Shown here in pieces: positions 8,064 to 16,196 of a stretch of 64,000 nucleotides of DNA (positions are counted from its first letter, which is position 1; every line of letters starts with the position of its first letter). This DNA is from Mycolicibacterium sarraceniae (GTDB lineage Bacteria > Actinomycetota > Actinomycetes > Mycobacteriales > Mycobacteriaceae): assembly GCF_010731875.1 (NCBI RefSeq), contig NZ_AP022595.1, positions 682,001-746,000 of the forward strand, in the 5' to 3' direction. A program made the translations under genes and the position numbers. The notes beneath the pieces are model-generated. The model was given only the letters and a program-made list of their open reading frames with translations. It ran no database searches and was not told the DNA's origin.

Positions 8064-9122
8064 CTACTGGCCGGCCGCGCGCGGCAGGTCGAAGTGCCGG
8101 GCGAACGCGACCTCGTCGAGGTGCTCGAAGATCGGGTCCTCGTCGTCGATGTCGAGCACCGCGGCACCCGGCCGGCGCAACCGTGACGGCACCACGTCGA
8201 ACTCGCGGTCCTCGGTGTTCTCCACCCCGAGGCGCGACCGTGCCATCCGCTTCTGACGACGCCGGCGCACCTGCTCCTCGATCCGCGTCTGGCGGCGCAG
8301 ATAACCCAGGTACAGGATCGTCACGGCACCGGCCGACCCGCAGGCCCACCACAGATCGGGGCTGACGGTGAAGGACAGCACAGCCGTGATCACCATGGCC
8401 GCCGCCATCGCCATCAGCATGCGCTTGCGGAAGCGGTACTTGCGCGCGCTGACCGCCGCGGCCGTCGCCTCGGCCCGGCGCGGCCGGCTGGCTCGCGGAG
8501 CACTGACTGTGGCCGGCTCTTCCTCGGCCTCGAGGCCCGAAGTGTCCTCGACGTATTCATATTCGTCGGCCGTGCCGTCCTGCGGCTCGTCCTCGGCGAT
8601 CGCCTGGAACGTGTCGGTGGCCTCGCCCTCGGCGATGGTTTCCGGCTCGTCATCATCGGCGACGACAGGTTCTTCCGCCACCGGCTCGGGAGCCTCGTCG
8701 AACGCTGGAGCTTCGTCGAACAGGGTCGGCTGCGGCTCTGCCACCCGAGCAGTGCCACCGACGGGCAGCGCACCGGAGTCCTCGTCGACCACGTCGACGT
8801 CGAGGTAGTCGGGCTCGGCCTCCTCGAACACCGCGGCAACCACGACGACCGAACGGGTGCGCGACGGCGCTACCTCGTCATCAGATCCCTCATCGAAGTG
8901 GTCTTCCTCGGGCTGCCACTCTGGGTCGTGCCGATGCCCGGCAGACGGTCCGCTGCGCTTGAATCGGCGCGATTTCGCGCCCCCGTTGAGCACCCGGGTG
9001 GCCAGCGCGACGTCACTGGTACGTCGGACGTTGTCGCGCTTGCTGATGAGCATTGGAACCAGAACGAACAACCAAAGCACCACGAGCGATATCCAGAGCA
9101 ATGACTGGGGGATGCTTGGCAT
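8064..9122 (-). CDS. glpR: GlpR/SepX-type membrane protein
   Basis: 352-aa membrane protein with one N-terminal helix (LLWISLVVLWLFVLVPMLI), a long acidic disordered middle rich in E/D/P/A, and two further helices (AMAAAMVITAVLSFTV and GSAGAVTILYLGYL) before a basic RRQTRIEEQVRRRRQKRMAR segment. This matches the actinobacterial gephyrin-like-protein receptor (GlpR/SepX, Rv0996 in M. tuberculosis by recall). That protein recruits the MoeA-like Glp to the growth and division machinery. AAAGGAG precedes the ATG at 9122. The partner Glp is encoded two genes upstream on the same strand, supporting the call. Confidence 0.8.
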   Translation of the reverse strand: MPSIPQSLLWISLVVLWLFVLVPMLISKRDNVRRTSDVALATRVLNGGAKSRRFKRSGPSAGHRHDPEWQPEEDHFDEGSDDEVAPSRTRSVVVVAAVFEEAEPDYLDVDVVDEDSGALPVGGTARVAEPQPTLFDEAPAFDEAPEPVAEEPVVADDDEPETIAEGEATDTFQAIAEDEPQDGTADEYEYVEDTSGLEAEEEPATVSAPRASRPRRAEATAAAVSARKYRFRKRMLMAMAAAMVITAVLSFTVSPDLWWACGSAGAVTILYLGYLRRQTRIEEQVRRRRQKRMARSRLGVENTEDREFDVVPSRLRRPGAAVLDIDDEDPIFEHLDEVAFARHFDLPRAAGQ

Positions 9123-9191
9123 GATGGCCTGCTCCTTTCCCGTCCAGGCTAGGTCCGTGACCTACGCAAACCGTGACGGCGCGCCGGGCTC

Positions 9192-9209
9192 AATTACACA
9201 CGTGTAATT
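9192..9209. promoter_or_regulatory. Perfect 18-bp inverted repeat upstream of glpR
   Basis: AATTACAC-AC-GTGTAATT is a perfect dyad, AT-rich in a GC-rich genome. It sits 70 bp upstream of the glpR start and downstream of rimJ. A second element, GTTAC-TAAT-GTGAC on the minus strand, lies near 9240-9255. Both may be regulator sites. The 146-bp rimJ-glpR gap contains nothing else. Confidence 0.45.
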
Positions 9210-9268
9210 ACCCCTTTACAAGCACCAACAGCCCCAAATGTCACATTAGTAACAAGGAGGCTCGGCGA

Positions 9269-9880
9269 TCATGCCCACTGAGCCAGACCGCGGTGCACCA
9301 ACCGGCCCGTTACCGACCCCTCGATCTCCTCCACCGTCATCGCCACCAGCAGGTGGTCCCGCCACGCGCCATCGACGTCGAGGTACCGCTCGAGAAGGCC
9401 TTCCTCCCGGAAGCCGACCTTGCCCAACACCGCCCGGCTCGCCGCGTTCTCCGGGCGCACCGTCGCCTCTACCCGGTGCAACGTGACCGGCCCGAAACAG
9501 TGGTCCAGACCCAGCGCCAACGCCCCCGTGGCCACCCCGGCTCCGGTCACCGCACTGGACACCCAATAACCGATCCAGGCCGAGCGCAACGCCCCGTGCG
9601 TCACGTTGCCGATCGTGAGCTGGCCGCAGAACTGCCCGTCAAGTTCGATCACATACGGCAGCATCCGGCCCTTACGCGCTTCCGCGCGCAGTCCCGAACA
9701 CACCGGCGGCCATGACGAAACTGCATGCCGCACAGCCCAATCCACCTCAGCCGTCGGCTCCCAAGGTTCAAGGTAGCGACGATCGGCCATCCGGATACGG
9801 CTCCACATCGCCGCGTCACGCATCCGCACCGGACGCAACCGGATGACACCGGCGCCGACCCGGAGCGGACCAACCCGCAT
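9269..9880 (-). CDS. rimJ: GNAT-family N-acetyltransferase, RimJ-like
   Basis: 203-aa GNAT acetyltransferase of the RimJ/RimL type, predicted to acetylate a protein N-terminus from acetyl-CoA. Family features include IRLRPVRMRDAAMWSRIR near the N-terminus, YWVSSAVTGAGVATGALALG as the acetyl-CoA loop region, and HRVEATVRPENAASRAVLGK with VGFREEGLL near the end. The start at 9880 (MRVGPLRV) was chosen by similarity to the Rv0995 N-terminus as I recall it; an ATG at 9964 would overlap the glp 3' end. It lies in a glp-rimJ-glpR strand. Confidence 0.8.
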   Translation of the reverse strand: MRVGPLRVGAGVIRLRPVRMRDAAMWSRIRMADRRYLEPWEPTAEVDWAVRHAVSSWPPVCSGLRAEARKGRMLPYVIELDGQFCGQLTIGNVTHGALRSAWIGYWVSSAVTGAGVATGALALGLDHCFGPVTLHRVEATVRPENAASRAVLGKVGFREEGLLERYLDVDGAWRDHLLVAMTVEEIEGSVTGRLVHRGLAQWA

Positions 9881-9935
9881 AGGCCAGCCAGGGTGCAGAG
9901 AGCTGTTACGCCACAGATTCACAATGATCCGCGGT

Positions 9936-11192
9936 TCAGCCGCGTTGAGCCAGGAAGGCGACATCGACCAACTCGCCGGTCCGGACCTGATCGACCTCGG
10001 TGGGCACCACCACCAGGCAGTTGGCCTCGGCCAGCGTTGCCAACAAATGCGACGAGGCGCCCGGCACGCCGCCGAGTGCCTGCACCAGATACTCGCCGGT
10101 GTCCTGGTCGCGCATCAGCTGCCCGCGCAGGAATCCCTTCCGGCCCGCGACCGACGAGATCGGCGATAGCGCGCGGGCTTGCACGACACGCCGCATCGGC
10201 TGCCGCTTACCCAGCGACAGCCGGATCAATGGGCGAACCATGACCTCGAAAACCACCAGAGCGCTCACCGGGTTGGCCGGCAGCAGGAAGGTCGGCACGC
10301 CTTCGCGACCGAGCTGGCCGAAACCCTGGACCGACCCCGGATGCATGGCGATACGGGTGACTTCCATCTCGCCGAGCTTGGATAGCACCGTGCGCACCCC
10401 CTCGGCGGCCGCGCCGCCGACGGCACCGGCAATCACCACCAGCTCGGCGCGATTGAGCTGACCCTCGACCACCTCACGCAGAGCCTTGGGCTCGGTGCTG
10501 ACGATGCCGACCCGGTTCACCTCGGCCCCCGCATCGCGAGCCGCGGCGGCGATCGCATACGAGTTCACGTCGTAGACCTGGCCGTTGCCGGGCGTACGGG
10601 CGATATCGACCAGCTCGCCACCCACACTGAGCACAGTCACCCGCGGCCGCGGATGCACCAATACCCGTTCGCGACCGACCGCCGCCAGCAACCCGACCTG
10701 TGCGGCGCCGATGATCGCGCCCGCACGTACCGCGACATCGCCGGGCTGTACGTCATCGCCGGCCCGGCGCACATAGGCCCCGGACCGAACCCCGCGTAGC
10801 ACCCGCACCCGCGCCTGGCCGCCATCGGTCCACCGCAGCGGGAGCACCGCGTCGGCCAGCGTCGGCATCGGCGCACCGGTCTGTACTCGCGCCGCCTGTT
10901 TGGGCTGCAGCCGGCTCGGCGTGCGGGTACCCGCTTCGATCACACCCATCACCGGCAGGCTGATCTCGCCGCCAGCCCGCTCGTCGTCGGCGTCGCCGCC
11001 GATTCCCTGCACATCCACGCTGCGTACGGCGTAACCGTCGATGGCGGCCTGGTCGAAACCAGGCAATGGATGCTCGGTGATGACTTCCTCAGCGCACATC
11101 AGGCCCTGAGCCTCGGCGATCGGCACCCGGACGGGCCGTGGCGCCACCGCGGCGGCCGCCACCCTGGCTTGCTGTTCCTCTACCGAACGCAC
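9936..11192 (-). CDS. moeA1: MoeA-like molybdotransferase / gephyrin-like protein Glp
   Basis: 418-aa MoeA-fold protein. The GFDQAAIDGYAVRS segment in the N-terminal half and LPANPVSALVVFEVMVRPLI in the C-terminal half are typical. The usual loop after the fourth strand, SGG-x-S in canonical MoeA, reads VIAGAVGGAAAEGV here, so molybdenum-insertion activity is doubtful. In actinobacteria this paralogue (Rv0994, Glp) binds GlpR, encoded two genes downstream, and helps cell division. The GTG at 11192 was chosen because AGAAAGG lies just upstream and the M. tuberculosis protein begins RSVEEQQ. Confidence 0.85.
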   Translation of the reverse strand: MRSVEEQQARVAAAAVAPRPVRVPIAEAQGLMCAEEVITEHPLPGFDQAAIDGYAVRSVDVQGIGGDADDERAGGEISLPVMGVIEAGTRTPSRLQPKQAARVQTGAPMPTLADAVLPLRWTDGGQARVRVLRGVRSGAYVRRAGDDVQPGDVAVRAGAIIGAAQVGLLAAVGRERVLVHPRPRVTVLSVGGELVDIARTPGNGQVYDVNSYAIAAAARDAGAEVNRVGIVSTEPKALREVVEGQLNRAELVVIAGAVGGAAAEGVRTVLSKLGEMEVTRIAMHPGSVQGFGQLGREGVPTFLLPANPVSALVVFEVMVRPLIRLSLGKRQPMRRVVQARALSPISSVAGRKGFLRGQLMRDQDTGEYLVQALGGVPGASSHLLATLAEANCLVVVPTEVDQVRTGELVDVAFLAQRG

Positions 11193-11241
11193 CACGCGCC
11201 TTTCTGCTTCGAGCACCGGTCGCACGGGCCCGCCGCAGCTT

Positions 11242-12162
11242 CTACTGTTCGGTCTTCCCGGCCAGGCCTAGGCGCGCCACCAACCATCGCCGCAAATCCG
11301 GGCCATAGTCGTCACGATCCAACGCAAAGTCAACCGCAGCCTTGAGGTAGCCGCCGGGATTTCCCAAGTCGTGTCGAGAGCCGCGGTGCACCACGACATG
11401 CACCGGATGGCCTTCTTTGATCAGCAACTCGATGGCGTCGGTCAACTGGATCTCGCCGCCGACGCCCTTGTCGACTCGGCGCAGCGCGTCGAAGATCGCC
11501 CGGTCCAGCAGGTAGCGGCCGGCCGCCGCGAACAGCGACGGCGCATCCTCCGCCTTGGGCTTCTCGACCATGCCGTTGACCTTGAGCACGTTCGGGTTGG
11601 CCGCATCGGGCACGGGTTCGACATCGAAGACGCCGTAGGCGCTGACTTCCTCTTCCGTCACCTCGATCGCGCACAGCACCGTGCCGCCGCGCTTGGCCCG
11701 CACCTTCGCCATCGTCTCCAGCACGCCGGTGGGCAGCACCAGATCATCGGGCAACAGCACCGATACCGCGTCCTCGTCCGGCGACAACACCGCTTCCACG
11801 CAGCCGACGGCGTGGCCCAAGCCCAAGGGTTCGTGCTGAATGACGGACTCGACCTTGATCAGGGCGGGCGCACGGCGCACCTTTTCCAGCATCGCCTTCT
11901 TGCCGCGGGCCTCCAGCGTGCCTTCGAGGACGAGATCCTCCACGAAGTGGGCGACCACGCTGTCCTTGCCTTCGGAGGTGATGATCACCAGCCGCTCGGC
12001 ACCGGCCTCAGCGGCTTCCTCGGCGACCAGCTCGATGCCGGGGGTGTCCACCACGGGCAACAATTCCTTGGGCACCGTCTTGGTGGCGGGCAGGAAACGC
12101 GTACCCAACCCGGCCGCCGGAACGATCGCCGTACGCGGAAACGGGACCTCTGACGGCCTCAT
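11242..12162 (-). CDS. galU: UTP-glucose-1-phosphate uridylyltransferase
   Basis: 306-aa GalU, making UDP-glucose from UTP and glucose-1-phosphate for trehalose, glycogen and cell-wall sugars. The nucleotide-binding N-terminus AIVPAAGLGTRFLPATKTVP, the PKELLPVVD signature, the sugar-binding GLGHAVGCVE and the C-terminal GGEIQLTDAI are all visible. Length is normal. It lies 49 bp upstream of glp on the same strand and is divergent from the formyl-THF cyclo-ligase. Confidence 0.95.
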   Translation of the reverse strand: MRPSEVPFPRTAIVPAAGLGTRFLPATKTVPKELLPVVDTPGIELVAEEAAEAGAERLVIITSEGKDSVVAHFVEDLVLEGTLEARGKKAMLEKVRRAPALIKVESVIQHEPLGLGHAVGCVEAVLSPDEDAVSVLLPDDLVLPTGVLETMAKVRAKRGGTVLCAIEVTEEEVSAYGVFDVEPVPDAANPNVLKVNGMVEKPKAEDAPSLFAAAGRYLLDRAIFDALRRVDKGVGGEIQLTDAIELLIKEGHPVHVVVHRGSRHDLGNPGGYLKAAVDFALDRDDYGPDLRRWLVARLGLAGKTEQ

Positions 12163-12225
12163 CGTTCACACCCTATCGCCATCATGTTGGCCCTTCACTC
12201 TGGCGCAATTGACACGCGCGCTGAC

Positions 12226-12831
12226 ATGGTGGACGGCGTGGTCGCCGGTAGCAAAGCCCAACACAGGCAAGCCCTCTTGGCGGCGCGACGCGCGGTTCCC
12301 GGTGCGACCCGGACGGACGAGGCGCTGGCATTGGCCGGTCACCTCGGCGAGTTCGTGGCTCCCGGCGACACCGTGTGCGCCTACCTGCCCGTCGGCACTG
12401 AGCCCGGTTCGCCGCACCTGGTGGACCGGCTTCGTGAGCTGAGCGCCCGAGTGCTGTTGCCGGTGACTCGCTTCGGCGGCGACGGTGAGCCATTGGCTCT
12501 GATGTGGGGTGTCTACGTCCCCGGCGCGCTGGTCGCCGCCCGGTTCGGCCTGCTCGAGCCCGCCGAGCCCTGGTTGCCCAGCTTGGTGGTGGCGCAGGCC
12601 GACACGGTGCTGGTCCCAGCACTGGCGGTGGACCGCAATGGAATTCGGCTGGGGCGTGGCGGTGGGTTCTACGACCGGTCGCTGCCCCTGTGCCGACCCG
12701 GCGCCAGGCTCGTCGCGGTGGTCCGCGACGACGAGGTTGTCGACGAACTGCCTAGTGCGGCGCACGACGTTCGGATGACCCATGCCCTCACCCCCGCACA
12801 AGGACTGTTCGCGCTGGCCCACACGTTGTGA
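12226..12831 (+). CDS. 5-formyltetrahydrofolate cyclo-ligase
   Basis: About 201 aa. It converts 5-formyl-THF to methenyl-THF with ATP in folate metabolism. Family motifs: KAQHRQALLAARRAVP near the N-terminus, YLPVGTEPG, and the phosphate-binding RLGRGGGFYDRSL near residue 145. The start is uncertain: ATG at 12226 was chosen, but GTG at 12238 has a better upstream GGTGGA, and an ATG at 12184 is also in frame. It is divergent from galU, as with Rv0992c/Rv0993. Confidence 0.88.
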   Translation: MVDGVVAGSKAQHRQALLAARRAVPGATRTDEALALAGHLGEFVAPGDTVCAYLPVGTEPGSPHLVDRLRELSARVLLPVTRFGGDGEPLALMWGVYVPGALVAARFGLLEPAEPWLPSLVVAQADTVLVPALAVDRNGIRLGRGGGFYDRSLPLCRPGARLVAVVRDDEVVDELPSAAHDVRMTHALTPAQGLFALAHTL

Positions 12832-12944
12832 GGCCCTCGACTCACGATGCACCCGAGCGTCCCCCCTCAAACCCCTTTTGACGCTTTTCGTCACACCGCT
12901 CCCGCGTGCGGCATTGGGGGAATGATGCGTACCACATGGCTGTT

Positions 12945-12971
12945 CTAGCACTTGGCACGATAGAGTGCTAA
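12945..12971. promoter_or_regulatory. CIRCE element (HrcA operator)
   Basis: CTAGCACTT-N9-GAGTGCTAA at 12945-12953 and 12963-12971 matches the CIRCE consensus TTAGCACTC-N9-GAGTGCTAA with two mismatches, both in the left arm. It ends 27 bp before the start of the FmdB/Ruc gene. HrcA repression with release on heat or protein stress is the known role of this element. Confidence 0.88.
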
Positions 12972-12998
12972 AGACCAAGTTTCGTCCCGGAGGTTCAT

Positions 12999-13328
12999 GT
13001 GCCAACCTACAGCTACGCGTGCACCGAGTGCGACAACCGTTTTGACGCGGTGCAGGCATTCACTGAAGATGCTCTGACCAGCTGCCCGCAGTGCTCGGGG
13101 CGGCTGCGCAAGCTGTTCAACTCGGTTGGCGTCGTGTTCAAGGGCAGCGGTTTCTACCGCACCGACAGCCGGGATTCGTCGCCCAAGAGCTCCAAGTCGG
13201 AGTCATCGTCATCGTCATCGTCATCGTCGAGCTCCGAGAAGCCGTCGAGTTCGAGCGACTCGTCATCCAGCTCATCAAGTTCAACGAACTCGGTCAGCCC
13301 GACGCCGGCCGCTGCAGCCTCGAGCTGA
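12999..13328 (+). CDS. ruc: FmdB-family zinc-ribbon protein, Ruc-type redox chaperone
   Basis: 109-aa protein. The N-terminal zinc ribbon has CTEC and CPQC pairs (residues about 8-11 and 28-31). It is followed by a linker and a C-terminal tail made mostly of Ser with some Lys, Glu and Asp. By recall it is the homologue of M. tuberculosis Rv0991c (Ruc), a chaperone whose cysteines release zinc on oxidation, exposing a disordered tail that binds unfolded proteins. The start is GTG at 12999 with GGAGG at 12989-12993. The CIRCE operator just upstream fits a protein-stress role. The Ser tail is partly coded by four tandem TCATCG hexamers at 13203-13226. Confidence 0.85.
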   Translation: MPTYSYACTECDNRFDAVQAFTEDALTSCPQCSGRLRKLFNSVGVVFKGSGFYRTDSRDSSPKSSKSESSSSSSSSSSSEKPSSSSDSSSSSSSSTNSVSPTPAAAASS

Positions 13329-13349
13329 CCCGCCGAAATTTAGGAAGCA

Positions 13350-13368
13350 ACCCCAGTCGAGCTGGGGT
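13350..13368 (+). terminator. Short hairpin after ruc
   Basis: ACCCCAG pairs with CTGGGGT around TCGAG. There is no T-run, so it is only a possible terminator. The remaining gap to 13724 has one further dyad, TGATAACC at 13628-13635 and GGTTATCA at 13660-13667, and no gene I can support. Confidence 0.4.
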
Positions 13369-13724
13369 CGGCGACGGGGATGAATTGATCCGGCGGGATG
13401 TAGCCCTCGACCGGATTATGCCAACGGGCAAGAACTTCGAAGCCAGAACGTGTCCGTCATCCAGCGACACGATCGGGCTGTGAGAAGGGCTCCACGCGGT
13501 CGCTGCCGAGCGCGGGGATAATGTTGCGCGCGAGAAGCCTGATCAGCGTTCAAAGCGCGCCTCCTTGCTCACCGCCCAGGCACCATAAGCGCTCTTAGGT
13601 AATCAACACGCCAGCCCATCGGAGGGCTGATAACCAGCGAAAAGCACAGTACATCGCCCGGTTATCAACAGGCTGGAATCTGCGGCGAAGCCCCGCCCAG
13701 TGTTGCGCAGTTACGGTGACCGGC

Positions 13725-14378
13725 ATGGGTGAGTCGCTCAATCCGACGCTACCGAGCCGAATCCGGCGTTTCCTGCGTCCCGACTTCACCCGCACAATGC
13801 TGGCGCGACGAATAGCGGCCGGCGGCTTGGTGATTCTCGCCGGCATCGCCGCGCTCCGGCCTAATCCCGACGACCAGCGCTCCGATGTCGTCGTGGCCGC
13901 CCACGACCTCAGCCCTGGGCTGGCCTTGACAGCCGCCGATATCAAGCTCGAAAAACGTTCTGTCACAATGATTCCCGACGGCGCGCAGCTGGCGATCGAC
14001 GACCTCATCGGTAGCACCCTGGCGGGTCCAGCCCGCCGCGGTGAAGTGCTCACCGACGCCAGAGTGCTGGGCTCACGCCTGACCGGCCTCGCCGCCGGTC
14101 CGGACGCACGGATCGTGCCCCTGCATCTGGCCGACGTGGCGGTGCTCGATTTGATCAGGCCCGGGGACGTCGTCGACGTCATGGGCGCGGCCGACGCGGG
14201 GAGCGAGGCCAAACCTGCCCTGGCCGCCTCCGACGCCGTCGTCGTGCTCGTTTCGCCGAAGCAGAAGGCTGCGGGGGCAGGTGATGACCGGGTGGTTCTG
14301 GTGGCCCTACCGGCAGCAGCCGCACACGCGTTGGCCGCAGCCACGCTGGTGCAGACCGTCACGCTCACGATCCGCTGA
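13725..14378 (+). CDS. SAF-domain protein (CpaB/RcpC-like, Rv0990c type)
   Basis: 217-aa protein with a basic N-terminus, one membrane segment (AAGGLVILAGIAAL) and then an SAF domain beginning VVVAAHDLSPGLALTAADI and continuing through LAGPARRGEVLTDARVLG. SAF domains occur in the pilus-assembly proteins CpaB/RcpC, but no pilus genes are nearby. By synteny it matches Rv0990c, annotated as Hsp22.5. In M. tuberculosis it follows ruc closely; here about 400 bp separate them, so it may have its own promoter. The ATG at 13725 was preferred over the GTG at 13716. Confidence 0.7.
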   Translation: MGESLNPTLPSRIRRFLRPDFTRTMLARRIAAGGLVILAGIAALRPNPDDQRSDVVVAAHDLSPGLALTAADIKLEKRSVTMIPDGAQLAIDDLIGSTLAGPARRGEVLTDARVLGSRLTGLAAGPDARIVPLHLADVAVLDLIRPGDVVDVMGAADAGSEAKPALAASDAVVVLVSPKQKAAGAGDDRVVLVALPAAAAHALAAATLVQTVTLTIR

Positions 14379-14379
14379 G

Positions 14380-14601
14380 CTAACCGCCCGGCGGTGGCGG
14401 AGGCAGCGGCGGCGCCATTGGGGCTGGCGGCGCGGGCTGCGCGATCGCATCCATCACCATGTCGGCGATCTCATCGGAGGAGGACGTCGTCGTCAGGCCC
14501 GGCGTGGGGGTGGGGGTGGGGGTCGGCGCTGCAGTGGCGATACCACCAGCCAGCGTCAGCGCACCGAACCAGGCCGTCATCGCGACCGCGCGAACCCACA
14601 T
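14380..14601 (-). CDS. Small exported proline-rich protein
   Basis: 73 aa. A strong GGAGGGGG lies seven bases before the ATG at 14601. Residues 1-25 ([20 protein letters not shown], then IATAA) form a Sec signal peptide. The mature part has a TPTPTPTP run, an acidic middle ([15 protein letters not shown]) and a polyproline C-terminus. Function is unknown. It is convergent with the SAF gene and divergent from mscL. The good ribosome-binding site and signal peptide make it a real gene in my view. Confidence 0.7.
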   Translation of the reverse strand: MWVRAVAMTAWFGALTLAGGIATAAPTPTPTPTPGLTTTSSSDEIADMVMDAIAQPAPPAPMAPPLPPPPPGG

Positions 14602-14705
14602 GCTTTCCCCCTCCGGAGACGTCTACCGCCAAGCTAACAGCTCCCCCGCCGGCCCGCCTGGCCCGTATTAGTCTCAGGAAAAGCTCGCATCGAAAGGGAA
14701 AAGCC

Positions 14706-15161
14706 ATGTTGAAAGGGTTCAAGGAGTTTCTCTCCCGCGGAAACATCGTCGACCTGTCGGTCGCGGTGGTGATCGGTACCGCCTTCACCGCGCTGGTCAC
14801 CAAATTCACCGACAGCATCATCACGCCGTTGATCGATCGCATCGGTGCGGGCAAAAACGCCGAATACGGCATCCTGCGGATCGGCATCGGTGGTGGGCAG
14901 GTCATCGACTTGAACATCCTGCTGTCGGCGGCGATCAACTTCGTCCTCGTCGCGGCTGTGGTGTATTTCCTCGTCGTCGCGCCGTACAACCGGCTTCGCA
15001 AGAAGGGTGAGGTCGAACAGGCCGGCGATACCGAGCTGAGCCTGCTGACCGAGATCCGCGATCTTCTGGCCGATGCGAGCGAAACGCCGAAGAAGGTCAC
15101 CGGCCCGGGCACCGGCCCGAGCCCCGATACCGCAGCGACCACGAGCGCTGACCGGGACTGA
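14706..15161 (+). CDS. mscL: Large-conductance mechanosensitive channel
   Basis: 151-aa inner-membrane channel that opens under membrane tension to release solutes in osmotic downshock. It has the N-terminal amphipathic helix ([20 protein letters not shown]), TM1 ([19 protein letters not shown]), a short periplasmic loop, TM2 ([19 protein letters not shown]) and a C-terminal helix with KKGE. An acidic and Thr/Pro-rich tail follows. AAAGGGAAAA precedes the ATG. A strong terminator follows the gene. Confidence 0.95.
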   Translation: MLKGFKEFLSRGNIVDLSVAVVIGTAFTALVTKFTDSIITPLIDRIGAGKNAEYGILRIGIGGGQVIDLNILLSAAINFVLVAAVVYFLVVAPYNRLRKKGEVEQAGDTELSLLTEIRDLLADASETPKKVTGPGTGPSPDTAATTSADRD

Positions 15162-15183
15162 CGCCGCCCGAACAGCGACCGAC

Positions 15184-15218
15184 AAAATGGCCCCCGGCGG
15201 TGTGCCGGGGGCCATTTT
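15184..15218. terminator. Bidirectional terminator between mscL and the porin gene
   Basis: A perfect 15-bp stem, AAAATGGCCCCCGGC with GCCGGGGGCCATTTT, and a 5-nt loop GGTGT. The flanking A- and T-runs allow it to work for both convergent genes. Confidence 0.92.
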
Positions 15219-15236
15219 GATGACGTGCGCAGGGAG

Positions 15237-15875
15237 TTAGTTCATGTTCCAGGGTTCGCCGTAGGTGGTGACGCTGTCACCGGCCTTGGAGATGAGTCGG
15301 GCGAAGGGGCGCAGCAACACACCGCCGGCGGCGCCGGTGACGGTGCCGTGGGCGTTAGACACCGCGACCGAGCCGTTGGGGCCGGAGACGTCCACCGAGA
15401 AGGTGGCGACTTCCTGGATACCGGGGCCGTTGCCCAGGTCAGCGCTGATCGAGACACCCGGGAACAGGTTCGGGGTGATCGCCGAGCCCAGCGGGTTGAA
15501 GCCCGCCGGGGAGAGATTCGCGTCGTCGAGCAGGATGTTCGGGGTGGTGTAGCTGAAGTTGATGCCCACACCCAGCGACCAGGGGAAGCCGACCTGGTAG
15601 CCCAGCTCCAAGGTGCCCGCGAACTCATCGGCACCGGGGCCGACCACGCTGTAAACAGCCTTGCCGGAGTGGAACCACTCACGAGTCAGCCGGTTGCGGT
15701 CCAGGGGGAACACACCGTTGAGGAAGGTGTCCCACTGCTGAATCGTCATCGTGCGGCCACCGCCGTCGACCAAACTCAGTTCATTGTCCAAACCTGCGTG
15801 CGAGGTACCTGTCCCGACGAACAACGCCGCGACGGCAGCGATCATCGCCACCAGTACCCGACCTATTACCTTCAT
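15237..15875 (-). CDS. MspA-family outer-membrane porin
   Basis: 212 aa: a 27-residue signal peptide ending GTSHA and a 185-residue mature porin beginning GLDNELSLVDG. It matches MspA nearly throughout by recall (QWDTFLNGVFPLDRNRLTRE, GFPWSLGVGINFSYTTPNIL, SVTTYGEPWNMN). MspA forms octameric channels for hydrophilic nutrients in the mycolate outer membrane. At the constriction MspA has D90, D91 and D93; here the residues are D90, D91 and N93. GGGAGAAC precedes the ATG at 15875. The gene lies beside moaB2-pepD, the position I recall for mspC in M. smegmatis. About 320 bp of non-coding upstream DNA (15876-16196) may hold a long leader; I see no other gene there. Confidence 0.93.
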   Translation of the reverse strand: MKVIGRVLVAMIAAVAALFVGTGTSHAGLDNELSLVDGGGRTMTIQQWDTFLNGVFPLDRNRLTREWFHSGKAVYSVVGPGADEFAGTLELGYQVGFPWSLGVGINFSYTTPNILLDDANLSPAGFNPLGSAITPNLFPGVSISADLGNGPGIQEVATFSVDVSGPNGSVAVSNAHGTVTGAAGGVLLRPFARLISKAGDSVTTYGEPWNMN

Positions 15876-16196
15876 GTTCTCCCTAGCTATGTCGACGGTG
15901 ACCCGTGGGCTCACCGAGTGTGTGGTTCGTGCTCGGGCCCCAACATGCTGACACCGCACACGGCGTTAGGCAGTCCAATGCGAGTCCTCACACACCGCTC
16001 TTACGCTCTGCTCATCGTTGACACGAGGAACATAACGGGATGACATCTGGGCGGCAACGCATAGAAGCGGGGTGCGCCAAATCAGCGTCGGGGTGGGGCA
16101 GTTTGCTGGAAGGCCAACCGCGGTTAACCGGATCCCGATCCGGCCGCGTCGGGCCGACCGTGTTCGCCGGGACCTTCGGGCTGCGGCACCGACCGA

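Noticed and set aside
8064..12162. Riboswitch in the glpR-galU region or before other metabolic genes
   Set aside because: No leader matched a cobalamin, SAM, TPP, glycine or Mg riboswitch core by eye; only simple stems were found.
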